Origin: JAPWJZ01 sp966211335
GTDB lineage: Bacteria > Pseudomonadota > Alphaproteobacteria > Micavibrionales > UBA2020
Direction: 5' to 3'
DNA: 64,000 bases
Assembly (NCBI GenBank): GCA_966211335.1
Contig: CBIHNF010000001.1
Coordinates: 1,984,001-2,048,000 of the forward strand
Shown here: positions 17,229 through 26,181 of the stretch, in pieces
How the letters are laid out: each line of letters starts with the position of its first letter
Numbering within the stretch: the first letter of the stretch is position 1
Notes under the pieces: generated by a model
Database searches by the model: none
The model's input: only the letters and a program-made list of their open reading frames with translations
What the model was told of the DNA's origin: nothing
Made by a program: the position numbers and the translations under genes

Positions 17229-18641
17229 ATGTCGAAAATCATCACCCGTTTTGCCCCTTCCCCCACCGGCTACCTGCATATCGGCGGGGCGCGGACGGCG
17301 CTGTTCAACTGGCTGTATTCCAAGCATGTCGGCGGCACCTTCCTGCTGCGCATCGAGGATACCGACCGCGCCCGTTCGACCGAGGCGGCGGTGAAGGCCA
17401 TTTTCAACGGCCTCAACTGGCTCGGCATCGATTTTGACGGCGAGCCGACCTTCCAGTTCGCCCGCATGGACCGCCACGCCGAAGTCGCGCATCAGCTGGT
17501 CACCAAGGACAAAGCCTACCTCTGCTACACCTCGCCCGAAGACCTCGAAGCGCTGCGCAACAAGCATATGGAGAACCCGTCCTTCTCCCTCACCGCCGCG
17601 CTGCGCGAAAGCGCCGAAAAGGCCAAAGAAAACCCGCCCGCGGGCGTAAAGCCCGTCGTCCGCATCAAAGCGCCGACAACCAACAATAACGAAATGGTCA
17701 TTCAGGACATCGTGCAGGGCGAAGTAAAGGTGCCCTATACCCAGTTGGACGATATGATTTTGCTACGCTCCGACGGCACGCCGACCTATATGCTGTCCGT
17801 CGTCGTCGACGATCATGACATGGGCATCACCCATATCATCCGCGGCGATGACCACCTGACCAACGCCTTCCGTCAGCGCATGATTTACGACGCGATGGAA
17901 TGGAGCGTGCCCGTCTTCTCCCACATCCCGCTGATCCACGGCCCTGACGGCGCGAAGCTGTCGAAACGCCACGGCGCGCTGGCGGTCGAGGCCTATGCCG
18001 ATATGGGTTACCTGCCGGAAGCCATGCGCAATTACCTGCTCCGCCTCGGCTGGGGCCATGGCGATACCGAAATTATCGACACCGAACACGCCATTGAAGC
18101 CTTCACGCTGGAGGACATCGGCCGCTCGCCCTCGCGCCTCGATTTTGCCAAGCTGGCTTTCGTCAACGCGCATTACATGCGCCAGTGCAGCGATGACCGC
18201 CTGCTGGACCTGCTGAAGCCTTTCCTTGAAAAAGAACTCGGCATTGCGCCGGATGAACTGGGCCTGCAGCGCCTGAAAAAGGGCCTGCACGACCTGAAGG
18301 AACGCGCCCAGACGCTGGTCGAACTGGCGAAAGTCAGCATGTTCTACCTGCGCCAGCGCCCGCTGCCGCTGGATGAACAGGCGGCCAAAGTGCTGGATGA
18401 ACCGACCCGCAAGCTGCTCGGCGAAATGAAGCAGAGCCTCACCGCCGTTGCCAATTTCAACAGCGCCGATATCGAAAGCGCGCTGAAGGAGTTTTCGGCG
18501 AAGAAAGAGCTGAAGCTCGGCAAAGTCGCCATGCCGCTCCGCGCCGCCATTACCGGCACCACCAACAGCCCCTCCATCTTCCATGTCGCCGAAATCCTCG
18601 GCAAGGAAGAGACACTGGCGCGGCTGTCGGACGTAGCTTGA
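17229..18641 (+). CDS. gltX: Glutamate-tRNA ligase
   Basis: 470 residues, normal length. Charges tRNA-Glu (in many alphaproteobacteria also tRNA-Gln). Class I signatures are intact: the HIGH-type motif in RFAPSPTGYLHIGGART and the KMSKS-type motif in KLSKRHGA. The block LRIEDTDRARST follows. The C-terminal anticodon-binding half is helical. Alphaproteobacteria often carry two GltX proteins; which one this is cannot be settled here. It converges with the lipoprotein gene at 18653. Confidence 0.97.
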   Translation: MSKIITRFAPSPTGYLHIGGARTALFNWLYSKHVGGTFLLRIEDTDRARSTEAAVKAIFNGLNWLGIDFDGEPTFQFARMDRHAEVAHQLVTKDKAYLCYTSPEDLEALRNKHMENPSFSLTAALRESAEKAKENPPAGVKPVVRIKAPTTNNNEMVIQDIVQGEVKVPYTQLDDMILLRSDGTPTYMLSVVVDDHDMGITHIIRGDDHLTNAFRQRMIYDAMEWSVPVFSHIPLIHGPDGAKLSKRHGALAVEAYADMGYLPEAMRNYLLRLGWGHGDTEIIDTEHAIEAFTLEDIGRSPSRLDFAKLAFVNAHYMRQCSDDRLLDLLKPFLEKELGIAPDELGLQRLKKGLHDLKERAQTLVELAKVSMFYLRQRPLPLDEQAAKVLDEPTRKLLGEMKQSLTAVANFNSADIESALKEFSAKKELKLGKVAMPLRAAITGTTNSPSIFHVAEILGKEETLARLSDVA

Positions 18642-18652
18642 CGGAATAAATT

Positions 18653-19255
18653 TTACTTGGCGAACGTCTGGCTCATAAACTGACCTACGCAGAAATCTTG
18701 CGCTTTCTGTATTTCTTCCTTCAGGCCGACGGCCTGATCATCGAATAACCCCTTCCATGAAGGGGCGTCATTCGTGTTGTCGTATTTAGGATGGTACTGA
18801 CACCGCCCGCTGGCAATTTTTAGACCCGTTTTGTTATCAGTCAAATCGACGGCAAAAAACATTCTGATTTGGTAATTGTTCATGTCAGTCAGAAAATAAA
18901 TCATCCCCCAATAATCCGTATTCACATGGAGAGTGACGTCCCCATTGGCCGAAGAGCGCGTAAGTCCGTAGCTGGCTGCAAGGCGCGCCGCCAGTTTATC
19001 AGCAAGGCCAATTGAAGGGTCCGGCACGTTGTTATCTTTTGTAAGCTTTGCGCCCCGCGCGGGAGACGCAAGCATGCCGATTGTGCCGAAAAGCATCGCC
19101 TGCCCACCGGTCATGACGTTGAAAGACGAGCCTTCGCCCACTTGAATTGAAATGGTTTTACCCCTCAAGGATTTATCGCCACCGTTAAGGGCGATGGGCG
19201 CTGCGGCGCATCCGACAAGAAGAAGTAATAACGACAGGCATACAGCGAGCTTCAC
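18653..19255 (-). CDS. Lipoprotein of unknown function
   Basis: 200 residues from a GTG at 19255; I chose it because it opens directly into a lipoprotein signal (VKLAVCLSLLLLLVGCAAAP, lipobox LVGC) and GGAAAG lies 8 bases upstream. The frame is open to 19315. After the acylated cysteine comes a domain with no motif I can name, a hydrophobic stretch (AMLFGTIGMLASPA) and two later cysteines (GRCQYH, DFCVGQ). Probably anchored in a membrane facing the periplasm. Function unknown. Confidence 0.72.
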   Translation of the reverse strand: MKLAVCLSLLLLLVGCAAAPIALNGGDKSLRGKTISIQVGEGSSFNVMTGGQAMLFGTIGMLASPARGAKLTKDNNVPDPSIGLADKLAARLAASYGLTRSSANGDVTLHVNTDYWGMIYFLTDMNNYQIRMFFAVDLTDNKTGLKIASGRCQYHPKYDNTNDAPSWKGLFDDQAVGLKEEIQKAQDFCVGQFMSQTFAK

Positions 19256-19473
19256 GGAGGTGACTTTCCAAATTTGCAATGCAGCGTTAATACGGCAGTC
19301 GCGCGCAGAAGGCAAATGTGTTTACGTTTTCACCAATGTGTTGCATCGCCGCAAATTCGTCATAAACCTTGAAGCTCCGTTTCAAGGTTATGGCTATTTA
19401 TTATGCTTTGACTTTTATGCCCTGCGCCTTAATTTAATAGCCAAGCAAAAAAAACAAAAAACGGCATCCGGGT

Positions 19474-19500
19474 GTAACACGTTACTCATACCAATATGAG
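19474..19500. promoter_or_regulatory. Pair of adjoining palindromes upstream of fadE (candidate operators)
   Basis: GTAAC-AC-GTTAC (19474-19485) directly abuts, sharing one base, CTCATA-CCAA-TATGAG (19485-19500). Both are perfect inverted repeats and lie 42 bases ahead of the acyl-CoA dehydrogenase start. TTGACT at 19408-19413 upstream could be a -35 box. Binding by a TetR- or GntR-type fatty-acid regulator is inference. Confidence 0.45.
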
Positions 19501-19541
19501 TGGTGAGTCTATCAAACGTCTATCGAAGGAAGGCTACACAA

Positions 19542-21917
19542 ATGGGAATTCGCAGCGCGATCGTTAAAGCGGTCAAGAAACAAATGCCGCCGATTTCGGC
19601 AACCGAGAAAGAGGCGCTCGCCTCCGGCACCGTCGGCTGGGACGGCGACCTGATGAGCGGCAAGCCGAACTGGGACAATCTTTTCAAGTACGAGAAAGCG
19701 ACGCTGTCGGCCGAGGAACAAGCCTTCCTCGATGGCCCGGTCGAAAAACTGTGCAAACTGCTCGACAACTGGGACATCCAGAAGAAAAACGACCTGCCGC
19801 CCGAAGCCTGGAAGATCATCAAAGAAGAAGGCTTCATGGGCCTCGAAATTCCGACGGAATACGGCGGCAAAGGCTTCTCATCGAAGGCGCACTCCGCTGT
19901 TGTCATGAAGCTGGCCTCCCGCTCCATCACCGCCGCCGTCACCGTCATGGTGCCGAACTCGCTCGGACCTGCGGAGCTGATTGGCGCTTACGGCACGAAA
20001 GAGCAAAAAGACTATTACCTGCCCCGCCTTGCCAACGGCACGGAAATCCCCTGCTTCGCATTGACCGGCCCCGACGCCGGCTCTGACGCCGGCAGCATTC
20101 CCGACCGCGGCGTCGTCGTGAAGAACGAAAAAGGCGAGCTCGGCATCAAGCTGAACTGGGACAAGCGCTACATCACGCTCGGCCCCATCGCGACCCTCAT
20201 CGGCATGGCCTTCAAGCTGGAAGACCCCGACAACCTGCTCGGCAAGGGCCAGAAAGACCTCGGCATCACCGTGGCGCTCGTGCCGCGCAACACGCCGGGC
20301 GTCGTTATCGGCGACCGTCATGCGCCGATGGACCTGCCCTTCCACAACGGTCCGAACCAGGGCCATGACGTGTTTGTACCGCTGGACGCCATCATCGGCG
20401 GCCCGGACAAAGCCGGCAAAGGCTGGGCGATGCTGATGGAAAGCCTCGCCGTCGGCCGTTCGCTGTCCCTGCCCGCGCTCTCGACCGCAGCAGCGCAAGT
20501 CTCGTCCTACGCCACCGGTTCGTATGCCCGCGTGCGCAAGCAGTTCGGCACCTCGATCTCCAACTTCGAGGGCATTGAAGAACCGCTCGCCCGCATGGCA
20601 GGCCTCACCTACCTCATGAACGCCGCGCGCGAAGCGACCCTGCAAATGGTCGATTCCGGCGAGCGCCCCGCCATCCCCTCCGCTATCCTGAAATATCACC
20701 TGACGGAAGGCATGCGGACGATCGTCAACGATGCAATGGACATTCACGGCGGCAAAGCCGTCTCGAACGGCCCGAGCAACGTCTTCTCGACGCTCTACAA
20801 AGGCATCCCGATCGCAATTACGGTCGAGGGCGCGAACATCATGACCCGCAACCTCATCATCTTCGGCCAGGGTGCCGTCCGCGCGCATCCCTACACGCTG
20901 AAGGAGCTGGATGCGCTCGATGATCCGAACCCGAACAAGGCGTTCAACAAGTTCGTAAAAGTCCTGGGTGCACACCTCGGCACGGGCGCGCTGAACGCAG
21001 GGCGCGCCCTCTTCCACGGTGCGACCGGCAGCCGCTTTGCCGGTTCGCCCAAGGGCGTCGACAAGGACACACGCAAATACTACCGCCAGGTCAACCGCCT
21101 TGCGGCAGCTTTCAACCTCGCGGCCAACGCCTCGCTCCCGCTCGGCGGCAACCTGAAGAAGAAAGAACGCGTCTCCGCCCGCATGGGTGACGTCTACAGC
21201 AACCTTTACCTCGCCTCGACCGCGCTTTGGTACTTTGAAAAGAACGGCGCGAAAAAGGAAGAAAAGGTTCTTCTGGACTGGGCTGTGCAGCACGCCCTCA
21301 ACAAGGCTGAAAAAGCCCTGGATGACGCGCTGGAAAACCACCCGCTGAAGGCAACGCGTCTTGTGAAGCCTATCGTCTTCCCGCGGAAATTGCTGACCGG
21401 CGTTCTCGCCATCGGCACCGCGGCGGCTGCCTTTGTGGCGGCGCCTGTGGTGGCGATTGTGGGCGCGGTTGCGACCGTTGGTGCCGCCTTGTTCATCAAG
21501 GACCACCAGACCCGCAACCCGACCGACAGCCTTGACCGCAAGGTTGCGGACACCATCCGCATCCCCGGCGAGGTGCGCGACAACCTGACGAAGGGAATCT
21601 TCAAGCCGACCAACGAAGCCGACCCGCTCGGCAAGCTGGAAATGGCCTTCAAACTCTCCGTCGAGGTCGAACCGCTCGAGAAGAAAATCTATCTCGCGCA
21701 GAAAGCCGGCACCATCAGCAAGGAAATGCCCCGCGCTGCCATGCTGGATGCCGCGCTGGCCGGTAACGTCCTGACCGCCGATGAAGTCGTCAAGGTCAAG
21801 GAAATGGACCGCCTGCGCAAGCTGGTCGTCGCCGTGGACGCTTTCCCGCAAACGGCGCCTGCCGCTGCGGCAGCATCCGCGCCGGACAGCAAACCGCTTC
21901 CCCCGAAAGCCGCTTAA
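19542..21917 (+). CDS. fadE: Long acyl-CoA dehydrogenase, FadE type
   Basis: 791 residues from the ATG at 19542 with AAGGAAGG 8 bases upstream; the open frame begins at 19500. First step of fatty-acid beta-oxidation. The catalytic core (about residues 70-500) shows GLEIPTEYGGKGFSS, FALTGPDAGSDAGS, GKGWAMLMESLAVGRS, RKQFGTSI and the DIHGGKAVSNGPSN block. The long C-terminal extension, including hydrophobic stretches near residues 625-660, matches the extra domain of E. coli FadE (814 residues). It stands alone, is preceded by two palindromes and followed by a terminator. Confidence 0.93.
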   Translation: MGIRSAIVKAVKKQMPPISATEKEALASGTVGWDGDLMSGKPNWDNLFKYEKATLSAEEQAFLDGPVEKLCKLLDNWDIQKKNDLPPEAWKIIKEEGFMGLEIPTEYGGKGFSSKAHSAVVMKLASRSITAAVTVMVPNSLGPAELIGAYGTKEQKDYYLPRLANGTEIPCFALTGPDAGSDAGSIPDRGVVVKNEKGELGIKLNWDKRYITLGPIATLIGMAFKLEDPDNLLGKGQKDLGITVALVPRNTPGVVIGDRHAPMDLPFHNGPNQGHDVFVPLDAIIGGPDKAGKGWAMLMESLAVGRSLSLPALSTAAAQVSSYATGSYARVRKQFGTSISNFEGIEEPLARMAGLTYLMNAAREATLQMVDSGERPAIPSAILKYHLTEGMRTIVNDAMDIHGGKAVSNGPSNVFSTLYKGIPIAITVEGANIMTRNLIIFGQGAVRAHPYTLKELDALDDPNPNKAFNKFVKVLGAHLGTGALNAGRALFHGATGSRFAGSPKGVDKDTRKYYRQVNRLAAAFNLAANASLPLGGNLKKKERVSARMGDVYSNLYLASTALWYFEKNGAKKEEKVLLDWAVQHALNKAEKALDDALENHPLKATRLVKPIVFPRKLLTGVLAIGTAAAAFVAAPVVAIVGAVATVGAALFIKDHQTRNPTDSLDRKVADTIRIPGEVRDNLTKGIFKPTNEADPLGKLEMAFKLSVEVEPLEKKIYLAQKAGTISKEMPRAAMLDAALAGNVLTADEVVKVKEMDRLRKLVVAVDAFPQTAPAAAAASAPDSKPLPPKAA

Positions 21918-21942
21918 CCACGGTTTTAGGGTACCACCCATC

Positions 21943-21980
21943 AAAACGCGGCGGCCTTCGCAGGTCGCCGCGTTTTACTT
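21943..21980 (+). terminator. Intrinsic terminator of fadE
   Basis: An 11-bp perfect stem (21943-21953 with 21966-21976), 12-nt loop, arms ending in A4/T4, followed by ACTTTT. Confidence 0.75.
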
Positions 21981-22041
21981 TTGGCATGCTAAAACATTGG
22001 AACATTTCGACAAATAGCTGCTGCAACGCACCATAATCGCA

Positions 22042-22070
22042 TTGAAATATTTGTACGCGTCACATATTAT
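22042..22070 (+). promoter_or_regulatory. Candidate gltA promoter
   Basis: TTGAAA (22042-22047), a 17-base spacer and TATTAT (22065-22070). It gives a leader of about 55 bases before the citrate synthase start. Confidence 0.65.
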
Positions 22071-22130
22071 TAATGAGGGGGATTTAGACTACTTCCAGAA
22101 ACATCGCGCCAAACACCTTAGGGGTTTTTC

Positions 22131-23444
22131 ATGAGCACCGCGCCACAAGCCAAAAGCAGCAAGACCGTCACGCTGACCGACAATGAAACGGGAAAAACAT
22201 ACGAATTTCCGATCCTTGATGGTTCGACCGGCCCGCGCGTCATCGACATCCGCAAGCTCTATGGCGAAACCGGCATGTTTACCTACGACCCCGGCTTTAC
22301 CTCCACCGCCGCTTGCGAAAGCGGTCTGACATTTATTGACGGCGATAAAGGCGTTCTGCTGCACCGCGGCTACTCGATTAAAGAACTCGCGCTGAAGTCG
22401 GACTTCATGGAAGTCTGCCACCTGCTGCTGAACGGCGAGCTGCCGAATGCACAGCAGAAAAAAGATTTCGTCCACCTCGTCACCATGCACACCATGGTGC
22501 ACGAGCAGATGCAGTTCTTCTTCCGGGGTTTCCGTCGCGACAGTCACCCGATGGCCGTCATGGTCGGCTGCGTCGGCGCCCTTTCCGCCTTCTATCACGA
22601 CAGCCTGAACATTGATGACCCGAAACAGCGCGAGATTGCGGCCTTCCGCCTCATCGCGAAAGTGCCAACGATTGCCGCCATGGTCTACAAATACTCCATC
22701 GGCCAGCCGTTCATGTATCCGCGCAATGACCTGAGCTATGCCGAAAACTTCCTCTACATGACCTTCGGCGTGCCGAGCGAGCCGTATAAAATCAACCCTA
22801 TCCTGGCGCGCGCCATGGACCGCATCTTCATCCTGCATGCGGATCATGAACAGAACGCCTCGACCTCCACGGTTCGTCTTGCGGGTTCTTCCCGCGCCAA
22901 CCCCTTTGCCTGTATCTCCGCCGGTATCGCTTCCCTCTGGGGCCCGGCGCATGGCGGCGCGAACGAGGCGGTTCTCGCCATGCTCAACGAAATCGGCGAC
23001 AAGAAGCGAATTCCTGAATTCATCGCGCGCTCGAAAGATAAGAACGACAGCTTCCGCCTGATGGGCTTCGGCCACCGCGTCTACAAAAACTACGACCCCC
23101 GTGCCGAAATCATGCGCGAGACCTGCTACGAGGTCCTGAAAGAGCTGAACATCAAGGACCCGCTGCTGGATCTCGCCATGGAGCTGGAAAAAATCGCCCT
23201 CTCCGACCCCTATTTCATCGAGAAAAAGTTGTACCCCAACGTCGACTTCTATTCTGGCATCATCCTGAAGGCCATGGGCTTCCCGACGAGCATGTTCACA
23301 GTGCTCTTCGCCGTCGCCCGCACGGTCGGCTGGATTTCGCAGTGGAACGAGATGATTCAGGAATCGCAGCAGAAGATCGGTCGTCCCCGCCAGCTTTACA
23401 CCGGCCCGGTCGAGCGCAACTTCATTCCGATGGATAAGCGTTAA
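22131..23444 (+). CDS. gltA: Citrate synthase
   Basis: 437 residues, type II (hexameric) length. Condenses oxaloacetate and acetyl-CoA to open the TCA cycle. Conserved blocks are seen in order: FTSTAACESGLTFIDGD, the LHRGYSI segment, HADHEQNASTSTVR with its histidine, WGPAHGGANEAV, GFGHRVYKNYDPRA and DFYSGI with the catalytic aspartate-containing region. An AGGGG ribosome site precedes the ATG. The stop is 2 bases from the convergent Qng1-like stop. Confidence 0.98.
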   Translation: MSTAPQAKSSKTVTLTDNETGKTYEFPILDGSTGPRVIDIRKLYGETGMFTYDPGFTSTAACESGLTFIDGDKGVLLHRGYSIKELALKSDFMEVCHLLLNGELPNAQQKKDFVHLVTMHTMVHEQMQFFFRGFRRDSHPMAVMVGCVGALSAFYHDSLNIDDPKQREIAAFRLIAKVPTIAAMVYKYSIGQPFMYPRNDLSYAENFLYMTFGVPSEPYKINPILARAMDRIFILHADHEQNASTSTVRLAGSSRANPFACISAGIASLWGPAHGGANEAVLAMLNEIGDKKRIPEFIARSKDKNDSFRLMGFGHRVYKNYDPRAEIMRETCYEVLKELNIKDPLLDLAMELEKIALSDPYFIEKKLYPNVDFYSGIILKAMGFPTSMFTVLFAVARTVGWISQWNEMIQESQQKIGRPRQLYTGPVERNFIPMDKR

Positions 23445-23446
23445 GC

Positions 23447-24463
23447 TTAATACCAGACCGTTTTGGTTTTGTGGCTGGGTTTCGCGTAAATCCCGGACTC
23501 ATATCCCCTGTTCCAGATGATATGGTCGAGGTTGACGGACGTCACCTTGCGGCCGGCCGCAATCGCCGCCGCCTTCATGCGCTCGATGGCATGGATACCG
23601 ATAGCACGGATTTCGGTTTCCTCTTCCGACCCGCGCGGAATTTCTATACCCGCCTCGATACGCGCAACAAGCTCTGGCGCGTAAGATAAAATCCCGTCAT
23701 GACGCAGCACATGCGGCACCATGTTGTCGGCAAAGGCGGTCAGGCTATCCATGTCGTCAAACGCCGCTGGCGCCTTGCCATCGAAAGCTAGGAACATATC
23801 CGCGGCCAGAATTTGCGCGCGCTTGTAAAACGGTGCTTCGGCGCCTTTGTAAATCTCCACATCGCGGAAGGTCGGCCATTTGCCGACAATCTCGGCCAGC
23901 TTTGCCGCAGAATTTTCTGCGGCCGCGAGAAGATTCAAAACCTCTCCCGCATAATCATTGACGATGATCAGCCCCGTTACCTGCAGGTGGTTCGCAAAAT
24001 AAATCATCAATTGGTCAAGCGCCGGATGCGCGCTTTTGGGAATCGAGAAAATGTCATGGCATTCCGCCGGCGTCACTTCCGCCCATTTCTGCGGCGTGTT
24101 GAGGCGGCTTTCGGCAAAAGCCATTTTTAGCGCCGCCGCGACTTCGTTATATTCCAGCGAGACGTCCAATTCCCGCGCAATGCCGAAATAGCCGGAGCCG
24201 AAATTCAGGCTGTCGAGCGCCAGCACATAGGACGCCGTGGCTTCCGGCGATGCCTGCGACAGGAAATGATGCGCATCATCCAGCTTCGTAATCAGCGGGT
24301 ATTTATCGAGTAGCGCCCGCGTATAGTCCGCAATGCGCTCCTCATGCAGTGAAACATGCTTCGCCTGCACCGTTATCGCCGCTGCAGAGGCGCGCACAAG
24401 TTCAGGCAGCGCGGCTGTCGCGCGGGCCTTCATCTGCGGCATCGTGTTCGGTTTTGCTTGCAT
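23447..24463 (-). CDS. Queuosine 5'-phosphate N-glycosylase/hydrolase (Qng1, DUF2419 family)
   Basis: 338 residues from the ATG at 24463, preceded by AGGAAA 6 bases away; the frame is open to 24499. Qng1 (human C9orf64) releases queuine from queuosine 5'-monophosphate so the base can be salvaged for tRNA modification. Family blocks: LDSLNFGSGYFG, ELDVSLEYNEVA, WPTFRDV, APFYKRAQILAADM, LTAFADNMVPHVLRHDGIL and SEEETEIRA. Lys214 and Asp246 here have the 32-residue spacing I recall for the human catalytic residues (Lys199, Asp231). No queuosine transporter or tgt is nearby. Cytoplasmic. Confidence 0.88.
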   Translation of the reverse strand: MQAKPNTMPQMKARATAALPELVRASAAAITVQAKHVSLHEERIADYTRALLDKYPLITKLDDAHHFLSQASPEATASYVLALDSLNFGSGYFGIARELDVSLEYNEVAAALKMAFAESRLNTPQKWAEVTPAECHDIFSIPKSAHPALDQLMIYFANHLQVTGLIIVNDYAGEVLNLLAAAENSAAKLAEIVGKWPTFRDVEIYKGAEAPFYKRAQILAADMFLAFDGKAPAAFDDMDSLTAFADNMVPHVLRHDGILSYAPELVARIEAGIEIPRGSEEETEIRAIGIHAIERMKAAAIAAGRKVTSVNLDHIIWNRGYESGIYAKPSHKTKTVWY

Positions 24464-24547
24464 CGGCTTTCCTGTTTCTAGGAAGCTTATATTGAACAAC
24501 CCTGCTTTTTGTAAAGAAGAGTTTATAAGCCACTGAATAATATCAAT

Positions 24548-25384
24548 TTATTTTTCAGCCGCGACAGCCTTATCCAGCCAGCCAACGATTTTAGGGCCGG
24601 TGTTAAATGAATAAATGTCGTTGTGACCTGCATGCGGAACCAACATGAAGGCCTTTGGCGCATTTGCGGCCTCGTATAGCTCCTTGCCAAAGTGAAGCGC
24701 AATCGTGCCGTCTGAATCTCCATGAATCGAGAGGAGATTTGTATGCACTTGCTTGATTTTATCGATGCTTTCGAACCGGTCAGTCATCAGCAAATCGACG
24801 GGAAGAAAGCGGAACCTGGTTTTTGCGACATCAACTGTGCTGGTAAATGCCGCTTCCAAAATCAGTTCGCGCGGCTGGTATTCTGTCGCGATCTGCACGG
24901 CAACGCCGGTGCCGATGCTTTCGCCATAAATGACGAATTGGGAATTTTTATATCCCTGCTTTTTCAGCCATTCAAGCGCGGCGCGCGCGTCCATGTATAA
25001 CCCCTGCTCGCTCGGCTTGCCCTTGTTCGGGTAAAACCCGCGATACTCGCATAGATAAACGCCGTAACCGGCATCAAGGAAATAGCGCGCTTTCATGGCT
25101 CGAAAATCGAGATTGCCGCCGTTACCATGATAAAGAACGACGATCTTGCCCTCTTTCCCTTTGGGCGGCGCAAACCAGGCCATTAGGTCGAGCCCGTCAG
25201 AAGTCGTCGCATGAATGACTTTCATCTCCGGTACATGGTTTTCAGCCGGTGTCCCTGCATCATATTTTACAGGAAAATACATCAAGTCCCGCTGCTTCAC
25301 ATACATAACGCCGCAGACCAAAACATAAAATGCGGCAGCGATGCAGGCTGCAAACGCATAAGGATATAGCCAATGCTTTTTCAT
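24548..25384 (-). CDS. Membrane-anchored alpha/beta hydrolase (BEM46/ABHD13-like), second copy
   Basis: 278 residues from the ATG at 25384, whose ATGA overlaps the upstream gene's stop (translational coupling, CAGGGAAA ahead). An N-terminal membrane helix (about residues 5-28) is followed by RDLMYFP and an alpha/beta hydrolase core: LYHGNGGN (oxyanion loop), nucleophile elbow YGESIGTGV, aspartate in HGDSDGT and histidine in HAGHND. It is a close paralogue of the gene at 25381-26181. The substrate is unknown; position behind an MsbA-like exporter suggests envelope lipid or ester chemistry (inference). Confidence 0.88.
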   Translation of the reverse strand: MKKHWLYPYAFAACIAAAFYVLVCGVMYVKQRDLMYFPVKYDAGTPAENHVPEMKVIHATTSDGLDLMAWFAPPKGKEGKIVVLYHGNGGNLDFRAMKARYFLDAGYGVYLCEYRGFYPNKGKPSEQGLYMDARAALEWLKKQGYKNSQFVIYGESIGTGVAVQIATEYQPRELILEAAFTSTVDVAKTRFRFLPVDLLMTDRFESIDKIKQVHTNLLSIHGDSDGTIALHFGKELYEAANAPKAFMLVPHAGHNDIYSFNTGPKIVGWLDKAVAAEK

Positions 25385-26181
25385 TTTCCCTGCCTTTCCA
25401 GCCATGCCGTAATAATTTCTCCAGCTTTATGATCGTATAAATCCGAATGTCCGCCGCCATTTATTGTCACGAATTCTTTCGGGTGGTTGGCGGCCTTGAA
25501 AAGCTTCTGCGCAAAGCGGATGGGAATGGTCGCATCCCTGTCCCCGTGAACGACGAGCAGCGGCGGTTTGATTTTCGCAATTTTCGCAAGACTGTCGTAG
25601 GTATCGTGCATCAGGTGATCGACCGGCACAAACCAGTATTTTTCCCGCGCCAGATCCAGAGTGGAACTATAGGGTGCTTCCAATATGACGTAGCGGGCAG
25701 CAAACTCCCCCGCCATCTGCACCGCAACGCCGGTGCCAAGGCTTTCACCGTACATGACAAGCTGCTGGGGGCTGTAACCCTGCGCCAGCAGCCATTTAAT
25801 GCCAGCACGCGCGTCTTTGTAGAGGCCGGCCTCTGTCGGCGTGCCGGGGTTGCCGCCATAGCCGCGGTATTCGCACATAAACAGCCCATAGCCTTTATCG
25901 ATAAAGGTCGAGGCTTTGCACCGGCGATCTGCAATGTTGCCCGCATTGCCGTGGAACATGACAACGATTTTGCTGTCCCGCTGCAGCGGCGGGGCAAACC
26001 ATGCGGCGAGGTTCAAACCGTCTTCCGTTGCAATCGTCAGCACCTGCATTTTCAGGTTGACGCTGGCGGGGGTCGGCAGCTTGCCAACGGAGGGGAAATA
26101 CATCAGCCGCCGCTGGTAGAAGTACAGCAGGACAAGGCCGAGGGAATATAGAAACAACAGCTCCAGCAAAAGCCGGGGCAT
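25381..26181 (-). CDS. Membrane-anchored alpha/beta hydrolase (BEM46/ABHD13-like), first copy
   Basis: 266 residues. An N-terminal membrane helix (LLLELLFLYSLGLVLLYF), RRLMYFPS, then a hydrolase core with FHGNAGNI, YGESLGTGVAV (nucleophile serine), HGDRDATIP (aspartate) and GGGHSDLY (histidine). Its ATG shares one base with the stop of the MsbA-like gene (TGATG), and its own stop overlaps the start of the second copy, so the three genes form one coupled operon. Substrate unknown. Confidence 0.88.
   Translation of the reverse strand: MPRLLLELLFLYSLGLVLLYFYQRRLMYFPSVGKLPTPASVNLKMQVLTIATEDGLNLAAWFAPPLQRDSKIVVMFHGNAGNIADRRCKASTFIDKGYGLFMCEYRGYGGNPGTPTEAGLYKDARAGIKWLLAQGYSPQQLVMYGESLGTGVAVQMAGEFAARYVILEAPYSSTLDLAREKYWFVPVDHLMHDTYDSLAKIAKIKPPLLVVHGDRDATIPIRFAQKLFKAANHPKEFVTINGGGHSDLYDHKAGEIITAWLERQGK

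Noticed and set aside
19878..21944. 688-codon open frame on the minus strand
   Set aside because: Antisense shadow of fadE; composition (many Arg, Gly, Val, His) is typical of a shadow frame and no motif is present.
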